A stretch of DNA of 43,718 nt from Spirochaetota bacterium (GTDB taxonomy: Bacteria > Spirochaetota > Spirochaetia > Treponematales > Treponemataceae). The notes under the pieces are model-generated. The model made no database searches. It saw nothing but the letters and a program-made list of their open reading frames with translations, and was not told where the DNA came from. A program made the translations under genes and the position numbers. The stretch is from assembly GCA_023398165.1 (NCBI GenBank), contig JAEWSQ010000001.1, positions 1 through 43,718 on the forward strand, written 5' to 3'. Below are positions 43,686 through 43,718 of the stretch, piece after piece (position 1 is the stretch's first letter; each line of letters opens with the position of its first letter).

Positions 43686-43718
43686 ACTGTATGACTTGTA
43701 AACCCTTAACACGGCACG

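Noticed and set aside
1..43718. CRISPR array, insertion sequence or prophage
   Set aside because: No regular repeat-spacer pattern, transposase, terminal inverted repeat pair or phage structural gene was seen.

Overview
The window looks like chromosome from a Treponema-like spirochaete. This is inferred from gene content; no marker gene was compared. Points in favour are many lipoproteins with relaxed lipoboxes, a caspase fused to a barrel of the LA_2272 type first noted in Leptospira, a TAXI-type TRAP transporter, a DUF438 hemerythrin/PAS protein, and a small conserved gene next to thioredoxin reductase. Base composition is moderately AT-rich throughout. I see no transposase, integrase, phage gene or CRISPR array.

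Layout. 1-2.2 kb: the disrupted end of a response regulator, a sensor histidine kinase and a secreted protein, closed by a strong hairpin. 2.2-5.8 kb (minus): a complete TRAP-TAXI uptake operon (lipoprotein receptor, DUF1850 protein, fused permease). 6.0-12.1 kb (plus): one tightly overlapped operon with a membrane protein, a winged-helix regulator, a LolD/MacB-like ATPase, two FtsX-type permeases, a LolA-like periplasmic carrier and an outer-membrane barrel. Together these could form one export path across the whole envelope. 12.1-15.4 kb (minus): LpoB, COG3014 and LPP20 lipoproteins. 15.4-25.2 kb: an M20 peptidase, GalE, a small lipoprotein, an ABC-F ATPase, an SH3 lipoprotein, an MFS-HEAT fusion and a large lipoprotein. 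25.3-29.1 kb (minus): an ECF sigma factor, a membrane anti-sigma protein with a DUF4384-like periplasmic domain, and an exported caspase joined to a repeat-rich barrel. 29.2-34.6 kb: single enzymes (DUF438, MsrB, Tag, two GNATs, a PNPOx-like protein, a C39-like protease).

34.6-40.2 kb is the most mosaic part. Four near-identical palindromes with the core TAGAACGAACGTTCGTTCTA lie between genes for a cation/proton antiporter, an M23 peptidase, two tandem barrel proteins and a frameshifted lipoprotein. A decayed second copy of the antiporter 3' end follows palindrome 2. The palindromes resemble TetR-family operators, but no TetR gene is in the window. 40.4-43.7 kb: tRNA-Cys(GCA), a small conserved protein, thioredoxin reductase and a secreted GH3 beta-N-acetylhexosaminidase.

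The best candidates for undescribed biology are the sigma/anti-sigma/caspase-barrel operon, the ABC-LolA-barrel operon and the palindrome-linked gene set. Two plus-strand genes also appear leaderless, and one acetyltransferase appears to start at ACG.
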